Source: Sycon ciliatum (lineage: Eukaryota > Porifera > Calcarea > Leucosolenida > Sycettidae). Taken from it: a DNA stretch of 64,000 nucleotides. Of the stretch, positions 48,366-60,857 are shown piece after piece. The stretch lies in NCBI RefSeq assembly GCF_964019385.1, contig NC_088649.1, positions 12,904,138 through 12,968,137 of the forward strand. Reading direction: 5' to 3'. How positions within the stretch are numbered: the first letter of the stretch is position 1; every line of letters begins with the position of its first letter. The notes beneath the pieces were generated by a model. That model did no database searches. It was not told the DNA's origin and saw only the letters and a list, made by a program, of their open reading frames with translations. Made by a program: the position numbers and the translations under genes.

Positions 48366-51300
48366 TGTACGGCGCAGGCACCCACATTCAGTGACCCAGA
48401 AAATTTGGCACTGCTGTGAATAGTTTAGTCGCAAAGTGAAGATTCACGGGTAAAAAGCCCCAAACTTGGAGATAGGTTATTATTCAGCTTTCAGCAGCCG
48501 TGGGTGAGTTCTTTAGAGAAATGTGGGTCTTTTTCTGGGTGCCCTTGTCTATGTCCAGCTACACAACGAGATGAGGATGGGCATTGTCATTTTCTGAGCT
48601 GCGAACGGGCAGAAAGGTGAGAAAATGTCGGATTTTGACCATTTGTGGTCACCTTTGAATTTCAACGTACCTCTCTATAACATGAGCCAGCTGTAATGTC
48701 AGTAGTCGCATATGTTTGATTTTTGGTTTGCTTTTAGGGCGCAGGCACCCACATTCAGTGACCCAGAAAATTTGGCACTGCTGTGAATAGTTTAGTCGCA
48801 AAGTGAAGATTCACGGGTAAAAAGCCCCAAACTTGAAGATAGGGTATTATTCAGCTTTCAGCAGCCGTGGGCGAGTTCTTTAGAGAAATGTGGGTCTTTT
48901 CCTGGGTGCCCTTGTCTATGTCCAGCTACACAACGAGATGAGGATGGTCATTGTCATTTTCTGAGCTGCGAACGGGCAGAAAGGTGAGAAAATGTCGGAT
49001 TTTGACCATTTGTGCTCACCTTTCAATTTCAACGTACCTCTCTATAACATGAGCCAGCTGTAATGTCAGTAGTCGCATATGTTTGATTTTTGGTTTGCTT
49101 GTAGGGCGCAGGCACCCACATTCAGTGACCCAGAAAATTTGGCACTGCTGTGAATAGTTTAGTCGCAAAGTGAAGATTCACGGGTAAAAAGCCCCAAACT
49201 TGAAGATAGGTTATTATTCAGCTTTCAGCAGCCATGGGCGAGTTCTTTAGAGAAATGTGGGTCTTTTTCTGGGTGCCCTTGTCTATGTCCAGCTACACAA
49301 TGAGATGAGGATGGTCATTGTCATTTTCTGAGCTGCGAACGGGCAGAAAGGTGAGAAAATGTCGGATTTTGACCATTTGTGGTCACCTTTCAATTTCCAC
49401 GTACCTCTCTATAACATGACCCAGCTGTAATGTCAGTAGTCGCATATGTTTGATTTTTGGTTTGCTTGTACGGCGCAGGCACCCACATTCAGTGACCCAG
49501 AAAATTTGGCACTGCTGTGAATAGTTTAGTCGCAAAGTGAAGATTCACGGGTAAAAAGCCCCAAACTTGGAGATAGGTTATTATTCAGCTTTCAGCAGCC
49601 GTGGGTGAGTTCTTTAGAGAAATGTGGGTCTTTTTCTGGGTGCCCTTGTCTATGTCCAGCTACACAACGAGATGAGGATGGGCATTGTCATTTTCTGAGC
49701 TGCGAACGGGCAGAAAGGTGAGAAAATGTCGGATTTTGACCATTTGTGGTCACCTTTCAATTTCAACGTACCTCTCTATAACATGAGCCAGCTGTAATGT
49801 CAGTAGTCGCATATGTTTGATTTTTGGTTTGCTTTTAGGGCGCAGGCACCCACATTCAGTGACCCAGAAAATTTGGCACTGCTGTGAATAGTTTAGTCGC
49901 AAAGTGAAGATTCACGGGTAAAAAGCCCCAAACTTGGAGATAGGGTATTATTCAGCTTTCAGCAGCCGTGGGCGAGTTCTTTAGAGAAATGTGGGTCTTT
50001 TCCTGGGTGCCCTTGTCTATGTCCAGCTACACAACGAGATGAGGATGGGCATTGTCATTTTCTGAGCTGCGAACGGGCAGAAAGGTGAGAAAATGTCGGA
50101 TTTTGACCATTTGTGCTCACCTTTCAATTTCAACGTACCTCTCTATAACATGAGCCAGCTGTAATGTCAGTAGTCGCATATGTTTGATTTTTGGTTTGCT
50201 TGTAGGGCGCAGGCACCCACATTCAGTGACCCAGAAAATTTGGCACTGCTGTGAATAGTTTAGTCGCAAAGTGAAGATTCACGGGTAAAAAGCCCCAAAC
50301 TTGAAGATAGGTTATTATTCAGCTTTCAGCAGCCGTGGGCGAGTTCTTTAGAGAAATGTGGGTCTTTTTCTGGGTGCCCTTGTCTATGTCCAGCTACACA
50401 ACGAGATGAGGATGGTCATTGTCATTTTCTGAGCTGCGAACGGGCAGAAAGGTGAGAAAATGTCGGATTTTGACCATTTGTGCTCACCTTTCAATTTCAA
50501 CGTACCTCTCTATAACATGAACCAGCTGTAATGTCAGTAGTCGCATATGTTTGATTTTTGGTTTGCTTGGAGGGCGCAGGCACCCACATTCAGTGACCCA
50601 GAAAATTTGGCACTGCTGTGAATAGTTTAGTCGCAAAGTGAAGATTCACGGGTAAAAAGCCCCAAACTTGGAGATAGGTTATTATTCAGCTTTCAGCAGC
50701 CGTGGGCGAGTTCTTTAGAGAAATGTGGGTCTTTTTCTGGGTGCCCTTGTCTATGTCCAGCTACACAACGAGATGAGGATGGTCATTGTCATTTTCTGAG
50801 CTGCGAACGGGCAGAAAGGTGAGAAAATGTCGGATTTTGACCATTTGTGCTCACCTTTCAATTTCCACGTACCTCTCTATAACATCAGCCAGCTGTAATG
50901 TCAGTAGTCGCATATGTTTGATTTTTGGTTTACTTGTAGGGCGCAGGCACCCACATTTAGTGACCCAAAAAATTTGGCACTGCTGTGAATAGTTTAGTCG
51001 CAAAGTGAAGATTCACGGGTAAAAAGCCCCAAACTTGGAGATAGGGTATTATTCAGCTTTCAGCAGCCGTGGGCGAGTTCTTTAGAGAAATGTGGGTCTT
51101 TTCCTGGGTGCCCTTGTCTATGTCCAGCTACACAACGAGATGAGGATGGGCATTGTCATTTTCTGAGCTGCGAACGGGCAGAAAGGTGAGAAAATGTCGG
51201 ATTTTGACCATTTGTGCTCACCTTTCAATTTCAACGTACCTCTCTATAACATGAGCCAGCTGTAATGTCAGTAGTCGCATATGTTTGATTTTTGGTTTGC

Positions 51301-52140
51301 TTGTAGGGCGCAGGCACCCACATTCAGTGACCCAGAAAATTTGGCACTGCTGTGAATAGTTTAGTCGCAAAGTGAAGATTCACGGGTAAAAAGCCCCAAA
51401 CTTGAAGATAGGTTATTATTCAGCTTTCAGCAGCCGTGGGCGAGTTCTTTAGAGAAATGTGGGTCTTTTTCTGGGTGCCCTTGTCTATGTCCAGCTACAC
51501 AACGAGATGAGGATGGTCATTGTCATTTTCTGAGCTGCGAACGGGCAGAAAGGTGAGAAAATGTCGGATTTTGACCATTTGTGCTCACCTTTCAATTTCA
51601 ACGTACCTCTCTATAACATGAACCAGCTGTAATGTCAGTAGTCGCATATGTTTGATTTTTGGTTTGCTTGTAGGGCGCAGGCACCCACATTCAGTGACCC
51701 AGAAAATTTGGCACTGCTGTGAATAGTTTAGTCGCAAAGTGAAGATTCACGGGTAAAAAGCCCCAAACTTGGAGATAGGTTATTATTCAGCTTTCAGCAG
51801 CCGTGGGCGAGTTCTTTAGAGAAATGTGGGTCTTTTTCTGGGTGCCCTTGTCTATGTCCAGCTACACAACGAGATGAGGATGGTCATTGTCATTTTCTGA
51901 GCTGCGAACGGGCAGAAAGGTGAGAAAATGTCGGATTTTGACCATTTGTGCTCACCTTTCAATTTCCACGTACCTCTCTATAACATGAGCCAGCTGTAAT
52001 GTCAGTAGTCGCATATGTTTGATTTTTGGTTTACTTGTAGGGCGCAGGCACCCACATTTAGTGACCCAAAAAATTTGGCACTGCTGTGAATAGTTTAGTC
52101 GCAAAGTGAAGATTCACGGGTAAAAAGCCCCAAACTTGGA
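48365..52140 (+). repeat. Higher-order repeat: 3 monomers (period 1,101 bp)
   Basis: Markers recur at 1,101 bp: TGGGTGAGTTC at 48501 and 49602; CTTTTCCTGGG near 48896, 49997 and about 51100; ACTTGAAGATAGG near 49199, 50300 and 51401; ATGAACCAGCTG near 50519 and 51620. Copies are not all complete, so it is a run of overlapping 3-monomer duplications. Edges are approximate. Confidence 0.7.
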
Positions 52141-55100
52141 GATAGGTTATTATTTAGGTTTCAGCAGCCGTGGGCGAGTTCTTTAGAGAAATGTGGGTCT
52201 TTTTCTGGGTGCCCTTGTCTATGTCCAGCTACACAACGAAATGAGGATGGTCATTGTCATTTTCTGAGCTGCGAACGGGCAGAAAGGTGAGAAAATGTCG
52301 GATTTTGACCATTTGTGGTCACCTTTCAATTTCCACGTACCTCTCTATAACATGACCCAGCTGTAATGTCAGTAGTCGCATATGTTTGATTTTTGGTTTG
52401 CTTGTAGGGCGCAGGCACCCATATTCAGTGACCCAGAAAATTTAGCACTGCTGTGAATAGTTTAGTCGCAAAGTGAAGATTCACGGGTAAAAAGCCCCAA
52501 ACTTGGAGATAGGTTATTATTCAGCTTTCAGCAGCCGTGGGCGAGTTCTTTAGAGAAATGTGGGTCTTTTTCTGGGTGCCCTTGTCTATGTCCAGCTACA
52601 CAACGAGATGAGGATGGTCATTGTCATTTTCTGAGCTGCGAACGGGCAGAAAGGTGAGAAAATGTCGGATTTTGACCATTTGTGCTCACCTTTCAATTTT
52701 AACGTACCTCTCTATAACATGAGCCAGCTGTAATGTCAGTAGTCGCATATGTTTGATTTTTGGTTTACTTGTAGGGCGCAGGCACCCACATTTAGTGACC
52801 CAAAAAATTTGGCACTGCTGTGAATAGTTTAGTCGCAAAGTGAAGATTCACGGGTAAAAAGCCCCAAACTTGGAGATAGGTTATTATTCAGCTTTCAGCA
52901 GCCATGGGCGAGTTGTTTAGAGAAATGTGGGTCTTTTTCTGGGTGCCCTTGTCTATGTCCAGCTACACAATGAGATGAGGATGGTCATTGTCATTTTCTG
53001 AGCTGCGAACGGGCAGAAAGGTGAGAAAATGTCGGATTTTGACCATTTGTGGTCACCTTTCAATTTCCACGTACCTCTCTATAACATGACCCAGCTGTAA
53101 TGTCAGTAGTCGCATATGTTTGATTTTTGGTTTGCTTGTACGGCGCAGGCACCCACATTCAGTGACCCAGAAAATTTGGCACTGCTGTGAATAATTTAGT
53201 CGCAAAGTGAAGATTCACGGGTAAAAAGCCCCAAACTTGGAGATAGGGTATTATTCAGCTTTCAGCAGCCGTGGGCGAGTTCTTTAGAGAAAGTTGGGTC
53301 TTTTTCTGGGTACCCTTGTCTATGTCCAGCTACACAACGAGATGAGGATGGGCATTGTCATTTTCTGAGCTGCGAACGGGCAGAAAGGTGAGAAAATGTC
53401 GGATTTTGACCATTTGTGCTCACCTTTCAATTTCAACGTACCTCTCTATAACATGAGCCAGCTGTAATGTCAGTAGTCGCATATGTTTGATTTTTGGTTT
53501 GCTTGTAGGGCGCAGGCACCCACATTCAGTGACCCAGAAAATTTGGCACTGCTGTGAATAGTTTAGTCGCAAAGTGAAGATTCACGGGTAAAAAGCCCCA
53601 AACTTGGAGATAGGTTATTATTCAGCTTTCAGCAGCCGTGGGCGAGCTCTTTAGAGAAATGTGGGTCTTTTTCTGGGTGCCCTTGTCTATGTCCAGCTAC
53701 ACAACGATATGAGGATGGTCATTGTCATTTTCTGAGCTGCGAACGGGCGGAAAGGTGAGAAAATGTCGGATTTTGACCATTTGTGCTCACCTTTCAATTT
53801 CAACGTACCTCTCTATAACATGACCCAGCTGTAATGTCAGTAGTCGCATATGTTTGATTTTTGGTTTGCTTGTAGGAGCAGGCACCCACATTCAGTGACC
53901 CAGAAAATTTGGCACTGCTGTGAATAGTTTAGTCGCAAAGTGAAGATTCACGGGTAAAAAGCCCCAAACTTGGAGATAGGGTATTATTCAGCTTTCAGCA
54001 GCCGTGGGCGAGTTCTTTAGAGAAATGTGGGTCTTTTCTGGGTGCCCTTGTCTATGTCCAGCTACACAACGAGATGAGGATGGTCATTGTCATTTTCTGA
54101 GCTGGGAACGGGCAGAAAGATGAGAAAATGTCAGGATTTTGACCATTTGTGCTTACCTTTCAATTTCAACGTACCTCTCTATAATATGACCCAGCTGTAA
54201 TGTCAGTAGTCGCATTTGTTTGATTTTTGGTTTGCTTGTAGGGCGCAGGCACCCACATTCAGTGAGCCAGAAAATTTGGCACTGCTGTGAATAGTTTAGT
54301 CGCAAAGTGAAGATTCACGGGTAAAAAGCCCCAAACTTGGAGATAGGGTATTATTCAGCTTTCAGCAGCCGTGGGCGAGTTCTTTAGAGAAATGTGGGTC
54401 TTTTTCTGGGTGCCCTTGTCTATGTCCAGCTACACAACGAGATGAGGATGGTCATTGTCATTTTCTGAGCTGCGAACGGGCAGAAAGGTGAGAAAATGTC
54501 GGATTTTGACCATTTGTGCTCACCTTTCAATTTCAACGTACCTCTCTATAACATGACCCAGCTGTAATGTCAGTAGTCGCATTTGTTTGATTTTTGGTTT
54601 GCTTGTAGGGCGCAGGCACCCACATTCAGTGACCCAGAAAATTTGGCACTGCTGTGAATAGTTTAGTCGCAAAGTGAAGATTCACGGGTAAAAAGCCCCA
54701 AACTTGGAGATAGGGTATTATTCAGCTTTCAGCAGCCGTGGGCGAGTTCTTTAGAGAAATGTGGGTCTTTTTCTGGGTGCCCTTGTCTATGTCCAGCTAC
54801 ACAACGAGATGAGGATGGGCATTGTCATTTTCTGAGCTGCGAACGGGCAGAAAGGTGAGAAAATGTCGGATTTTGACCATTTGTGCTCACCTTTCAATTT
54901 CAACGTACCTCTCTATAACATGAGCCAGCTGTAATGTCAGTAGTCGCATATGTTTGATTTTTGGTTTGCTTTTAGGGCGCAGGCACCCACATTCAGTGAC
55001 CCAGAAGATTTGGCATTGCTGTGAATAGTTTAGTCGCAAAGTGAAGATTCACGGGTAAAAAGCCCCAAACTTGGAGATAGGGTATTATTCAGCTTTCAGC

Positions 55101-55989
55101 AGCCGTGGGCGAGTTCTTTAGAGAAATGTGGGTCTTTTCTGGGTGCCCTTGTCTATGTCCAGCTACACAACGAGATGAGGATGGTCATTGTCATTTTCTG
55201 AGCTGGGAACGGGCAGAAAGATGAGAAAATGTCAGGATTTTGACCATTTGTGCTTACCTTTCAATTTCAACGTACCTCTCTATAATATGACCCAGCTGTA
55301 ATGTCAGTAGTCGCATTTGTTTGATTTTTGGTTTGCTTGTAGGGCGCAGGCACCCACATTCAGTGAGCCAGAAAATTTGGCACTGCTGTGAATAGTTTAG
55401 TCGCAAAGTGAAGATTCACGGGTAAAAAGCCCCAAACTTGGAGATAGGGTATTATTCAGCTTTCAGCAGCCGTGGGCGAGTTCTTTAGAGAAATGTGGGT
55501 CTTTTTCTGGGTGCCCTTGTCTATGTCCAGCTACACAACGAGATGAGGATGGTCATTGTCATTTTCTGAGCTGCGAACGGGCAGAAAGGTGAGAAAATGT
55601 CGGATTTTGACCATTTGTGCTCACCTTTCAATTTCAACGTACCTCTCTATAACATGACCCAGCTGTAATGTCAGTAGTCGCATTTGTTTGATTTTTGGTT
55701 TGCTTGTAGGGCGCAGGCACCCACATTCAGTGACCCAGAAAATTTGGCACTGCTGTGAATAGTTTAGTCGCAAAGTGAAGATTCACGGGTAAAAAGCCCC
55801 AAACTTGGAGATAGGGTATTATTCAGCTTTCAGCAGCCGTGGGCGAGTTCTTTAGAGAAATGTGGGTCTTTTTCTGGGTGCCCTTGTCTATGTCCAGCTA
55901 CACAACGAGATGAGGATGGGCATTGTCATTTTCTGAGCTGCGAACGGGCAGAAAGGTGAGAAAATGTCGGATTTTGACCATTTGTGCTC

Positions 55990-58900
55990 ACCTTTCAATT
56001 TCAACGTACCTCTCTATAACATGAGCCAGCTGTAATGTCAGTAGTCGCATATGTTTGATTTTTGGTTTGCTTTTAGGGCGCAGGCACCCACATTCAGTGA
56101 CCCAGAAGATTTGGCATTGCTGTGAATAGTTTAGTCGCAAAGTGAAGATTCACGGGTAAAAAGCCCCAAACTTGGAGATAGGTTATTATTCAGCTTTCAG
56201 CAGCCGTGGGCGAGTTCTTTAGAGAAATGTGGGTCTTTTTCTGGGTACCCTTGTCTATGTCCAGCTACACAACGAGATGAGGATGGGCATTGTCATTTTC
56301 TGAGCTGCGAACGGGCAGAAAGGTGAGAAAATGTCGGATTTTGACCATTTGTGCTCACCTTTCAATTTCAACGTACCTCTCTATAACATGACCCAGCTGT
56401 AATGTCAGTAGTCGCATTTGTTTGATTTTTGGTTTGCTTGTAGGGCGCAGGCACCCTCATTCAGTGACCCAGAAAATTTGGCACTGCCGTGAATAGTTTA
56501 GTCGCAAAGTGAAGATTCACGGGTAAAAAGCCCCAAACTTGGAGATAGGTTATTATTCAGCTTTCAGCAGCCGTGGGCGAGTTCTTTAGAGAAATGTGGG
56601 TCTTTTTCTGGGTGCCCTTGTCTATGTCCAGCTACACAACGAGATGAGGATGGTCATTGTCATTTTCTGAGCTGCGAACGGGCAGAAAGGTGAGAAAATG
56701 TCAGATTTTGACCATTTGTGCTCACCTTTCAATTTCAACGTACCTCTCTATAACATGAGCCAGCTGTAATGTCAGTAGTCGCATATGTTTGATTTTTGGT
56801 TTGCTTGTAGGGCGCAGGCACCCACATTCAGTGACCCAGAAAATTTGGCACTGCTGTGAATAGTTTAGTCGCAAAGTGAAGATTCACAGGTAAAAAGCCC
56901 CAAACTTGGAGACAGGTTATTATTCAGCTTTCAGCAGCCGTGGGCGAGCTCTTAAGAGAAATGTGGGTCTTTTTCTGGGTGCCCTTGTCTATGTCCAGCT
57001 ACACAACGAGATGAGGATGGTCATTGTCATTTTCTGAGCTGCGAACGGGCAGAAAGGTGAGAAAATGTCGGATTTTGACCATTTGTGGTCACCTTTCAAT
57101 TTCAACGTACCTCTCTATAACATGACCCAGCTGTAATGTCAGTAGTCGCATTTGTTTGATTTTTGGTTTGCTTGTAGGGCGCAGGCACTCACATTCAGTG
57201 ACCCAGGAAATTTGGCACTGCTGTGAATTGTTTAGTCGCAAAGTGAAGATTCACGGGTAAAAAGCCCCAAACTTGGAGATAGGTTATTATTCAGCTTTCA
57301 GCAGCCGTGGGCGAGTTCTTTAGAGAAATGTGGGTCTTTTTCTGGGTGCCCTTGTCTATGTCCAGCTACACAACGAGATGAGGATGGGCATTGTCATTTT
57401 CTGAGCTGCGAACGGGCAGAAAGGTGAGAAAATGTCGGATTTTGACCATTTGTGCTCACCTTTCAATTTCAACGTACCTCTCTATAACATGACCCAGCTG
57501 TAATGTCAGTAGTCGCATTTGTTTGATTTTTGGTTTGCTTGAAGGCCGCAGGCACCCACATTCAGTGACCCAGAAAATTTGGCACTGCTGTGAATAGTTT
57601 AGTCGCAAAGTGAAGATTCACGGGTAAAAAGCCCCAAACTTGGAGATAGGGTATTATTCAGCTTTCAGCAGCCGTGGGCGAGTTCTTTAGAGAAATGTGG
57701 GTCTTTTTCTGGGTGCCCTTGTCTATGTCCAGCTACACAACGAGATGAGGATGGTCATTGTCATTTTCTGAGCTGCGAACGGGCAGAAAGGTGAGAAAAT
57801 GTCGGATTTTGACCATTTGTGCTCACCTTTCAATTTCAACGTACCTCTCTATAACATGACCCAGCTGTAATGTCAGTAGTCGCATTTGGTTTGATTTTTG
57901 GTTTGCTTGTAGGGCGCAGGCACTCACATTCAGTGACCCAGAAAATTTGGCACTGCTGTGAATAGTTTAGTCGCAAAGTGAAGATTCACGGGTAAAAAGC
58001 CCCAAACTTGGAGATAGGTTATTATTCAGCTTTCAGCAGCCGTGGGCGAGTTCTTTAGAGAAATGTGGGTCTTTTTCTGGGTGCCCTTGTCTATGTCCAG
58101 CTACACAACGAGATGCGGATGGGCATTGTCATTTTCTGAGCTGCGAACGGGCAGAAAGGTGAGAAAATGTCGGATTTTGACCATTTGTGGTCACCTTTCA
58201 ATTTCAACGTACCTCTCTATAACATGACCCAGCTGTAATGTCAGTAGTCGCATATGTTTGATTTTTGGTTTGCTTGTAGGGCGCAGGCACCCACATTCAG
58301 TGACCCAGAAAATTTGGCACTGCTGTGAATAGTTTAGTCGCAAAGTGAAGATTCACGGGTAAAAAGCCCCAAACTTGGAGATAGGGTATTATTCAGCTTT
58401 CAGCAGCCGTGGGCGAGTTCTTTAGAGAAATGTGGGTCTTTTTCTGGGTGCCCTTGTCTATGTCCAGCTACACAACGAGATGAGGATGGGCATTGTCATT
58501 TTCTGAGCTGCGAACGGGCAGAAAGGTGAGAAAATGTCGGATTTTGACCATTTGTGGTCACCTTTCAATTTCAACGTACCTCTCTATAACATGAGCCAGC
58601 TGTAATGTCAGTAGTCGCATATGTTTGATTTTTGGTTTGCTTTTAGGGCGCAGGCACCCACATTCAGTGACCCAGAAGATTTGGCATTGCTGTGAATAGT
58701 TTAGTCGCAAAGTGAAGATTCACGGGTAAAAAGCCCCAAACTTGGAGATAGGTTATTATTCAGCTTTCAGCAGCCGTGGGCGAGTTCTTTAGAGAAATGT
58801 GGGTCTTTTTCTGGGTACCCTTGTCTATGTCCAGCTACACAACGAGATGAGGATGGGCATTGTCATTTTCTGAGCTGCGAACGGGCAGAAAGGTGAGAAA

Positions 58901-60857
58901 ATGTCGGATTTTGACCATTTGTGCTCACCTTTCAATTTCAACGTACCTCTCTATAACATGACCCAGCTGTAATGTCAGTAGTCGCATTTGTTTGATTTTT
59001 GGTTTGCTTGTAGGGCGCAGGCACCCTCATTCAGTGACCCAGAAAATTTGGCACTGCCGTGAATAGTTTAGTCGCAAAGTGAAGATTCACGGGTAAAAAG
59101 CCCCAAACTTGGAGATAGGTTATTATTCAGCTTTCAGCAGCCGTGGGCGAGTTCTTTAGAGAAATGTGGGTCTTTTTCTGGGTGCCCTTGTCTATGTCCA
59201 GCTACACAACGAGATGAGGATGGTCATTGTCATTTTCTGAGCTGCGAACGGGCAGAAAGGTGAGAAAATGTCAGATTTTGACCATTTGTGCTCACCTTTC
59301 AATTTCAACGTACCTCTCTATAACATGAGCCAGCTGTAATGTCAGTAGTCGCATATGTTTGATTTTTGGTTTGCTTGTAGGGCGCAGGCACCCACATTCA
59401 GTGACCCAGAAAATTTGGCACTGCTGTGAATAGTTTAGTCGCAAAGTGAAGATTCACAGGTAAAAAGCCCCAAACTTGGAGACAGGTTATTATTCAGCTT
59501 TCAGCAGCCGTGGGCGAGCTCTTAAGAGAAATGTGGGTCTTTTTCTGGGTGCCCTTGTCTATGTCCAGCTACACAACGAGATGAGGATGGTCATTGTCAT
59601 TTTCTGAGCTGCGAACGGGCAGAAAGGTGAGAAAATGTCGGATTTTGACCATTTGTGGTCACCTTTCAATTTCAACGTACCTCTCTATAACATGACCCAG
59701 CTGTAATGTCAGTAGTCGCATTTGTTTGATTTTTGGTTTGCTTGTAGGGCGCAGGCACTCACATTCAGTGACCCAGGAAATTTGGCACTGCTGTGAATTG
59801 TTTAGTCGCAAAGTGAAGATTCACGGGTAAAAAGCCCCAAACTTGGAGATAGGTTATTATTCAGCTTTCAGCAGCCGTGGGCGAGTTCTTTAGAGAAATG
59901 TGGGTCTTTTTCTGGGTGCCCTTGTCTATGTCCAGCTACACAACGAGATGAGGATGGGCATTGTCATTTTCTGAGCTGCGAACGGGCAGAAAGGTGAGAA
60001 AATGTCGGATTTTGACCATTTGTGCTCACCTTTCAATTTCAACGTACCTCTCTATAACATGACCCAGCTGTAATGTCAGTAGTCGCATTTGTTTGATTTT
60101 TGGTTTGCTTGAAGGCCGCAGGCACCCACATTCAGTGACCCAGAAAATTTGGCACTGCTGTGAATAGTTTAGTCGCAAAGTGAAGATTCACGGGTAAAAA
60201 GCCCCAAACTTGGAGATAGGGTATTATTCAGCTTTCAGCAGCCGTGGGCGAGTTCTTTAGAGAAATGTGGGTCTTTTTCTGGGTGCCCTTGTCTATGTCC
60301 AGCTACACAACGAGATGAGGATGGTCATTGTCATTTTCTGAGCTGCGAACGGGCAGAAAGGTGAGAAAATGTCGGATTTTGACCATTTGTGCTCACCTTT
60401 CAATTTCAACGTACCTCTCTATAACATGACCCAGCTGTAATGTCAGTAGTCGCATTTGGTTTGATTTTTGGTTTGCTTGTAGGGCGCAGGCACTCACATT
60501 CAGTGACCCAGAAAATTTGGCACTGCTGTGAATAGTTTAGTCGCAAAGTGAAGATTCACGGGTAAAAAGCCCCAAACTTGGAGATAGGTTATTATTCAGC
60601 TTTCAGCAGCCGTGGGCGAGTTCTTTAGAGAAATGTGGGTCTTTTTCTGGGTGCCCTTGTCTATGTCCAGCTACACAACGAGATGCGGATGGGCATTGTC
60701 ATTTTCTGAGCTGCGAACGGGCAGAAAGGTGAGAAAATGTCGGATTTTGACCATTTGTGGTCACCTTTCAATTTCAACGTACCTCTCTATAACATGACCC
60801 AGCTGTAATGTCAGTAGTCGCATATGTTTGATTTTTGGTTTGCTTGTAGGGCGCAGG
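55990..60857 (+). repeat. Higher-order repeat: 7 monomers (period 2,570 bp), two copies
   Basis: Blocks of about 2.3 kb, at about 55990-58287 and 58560-60857, match closely at an offset of 2,570 bp (7 x 367 plus one base from a shared CATTTGG insertion). Shared private markers include CAGAAGATTTGGCATTG, GGCACCCTCATTC, GCACTGCCGTG, TTCACAGGTAAAA, CTCTTAAGAG, GACCCAGGAAATTTGG, GAATTGTTTAG, CTTGAAGGCCGCAGG and GAGATGCGGATGGG. The edges are set by CTCACC against GTCACC on the left and GCAGGCACC against GCAGGAAAC on the right. Confidence 0.88.
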
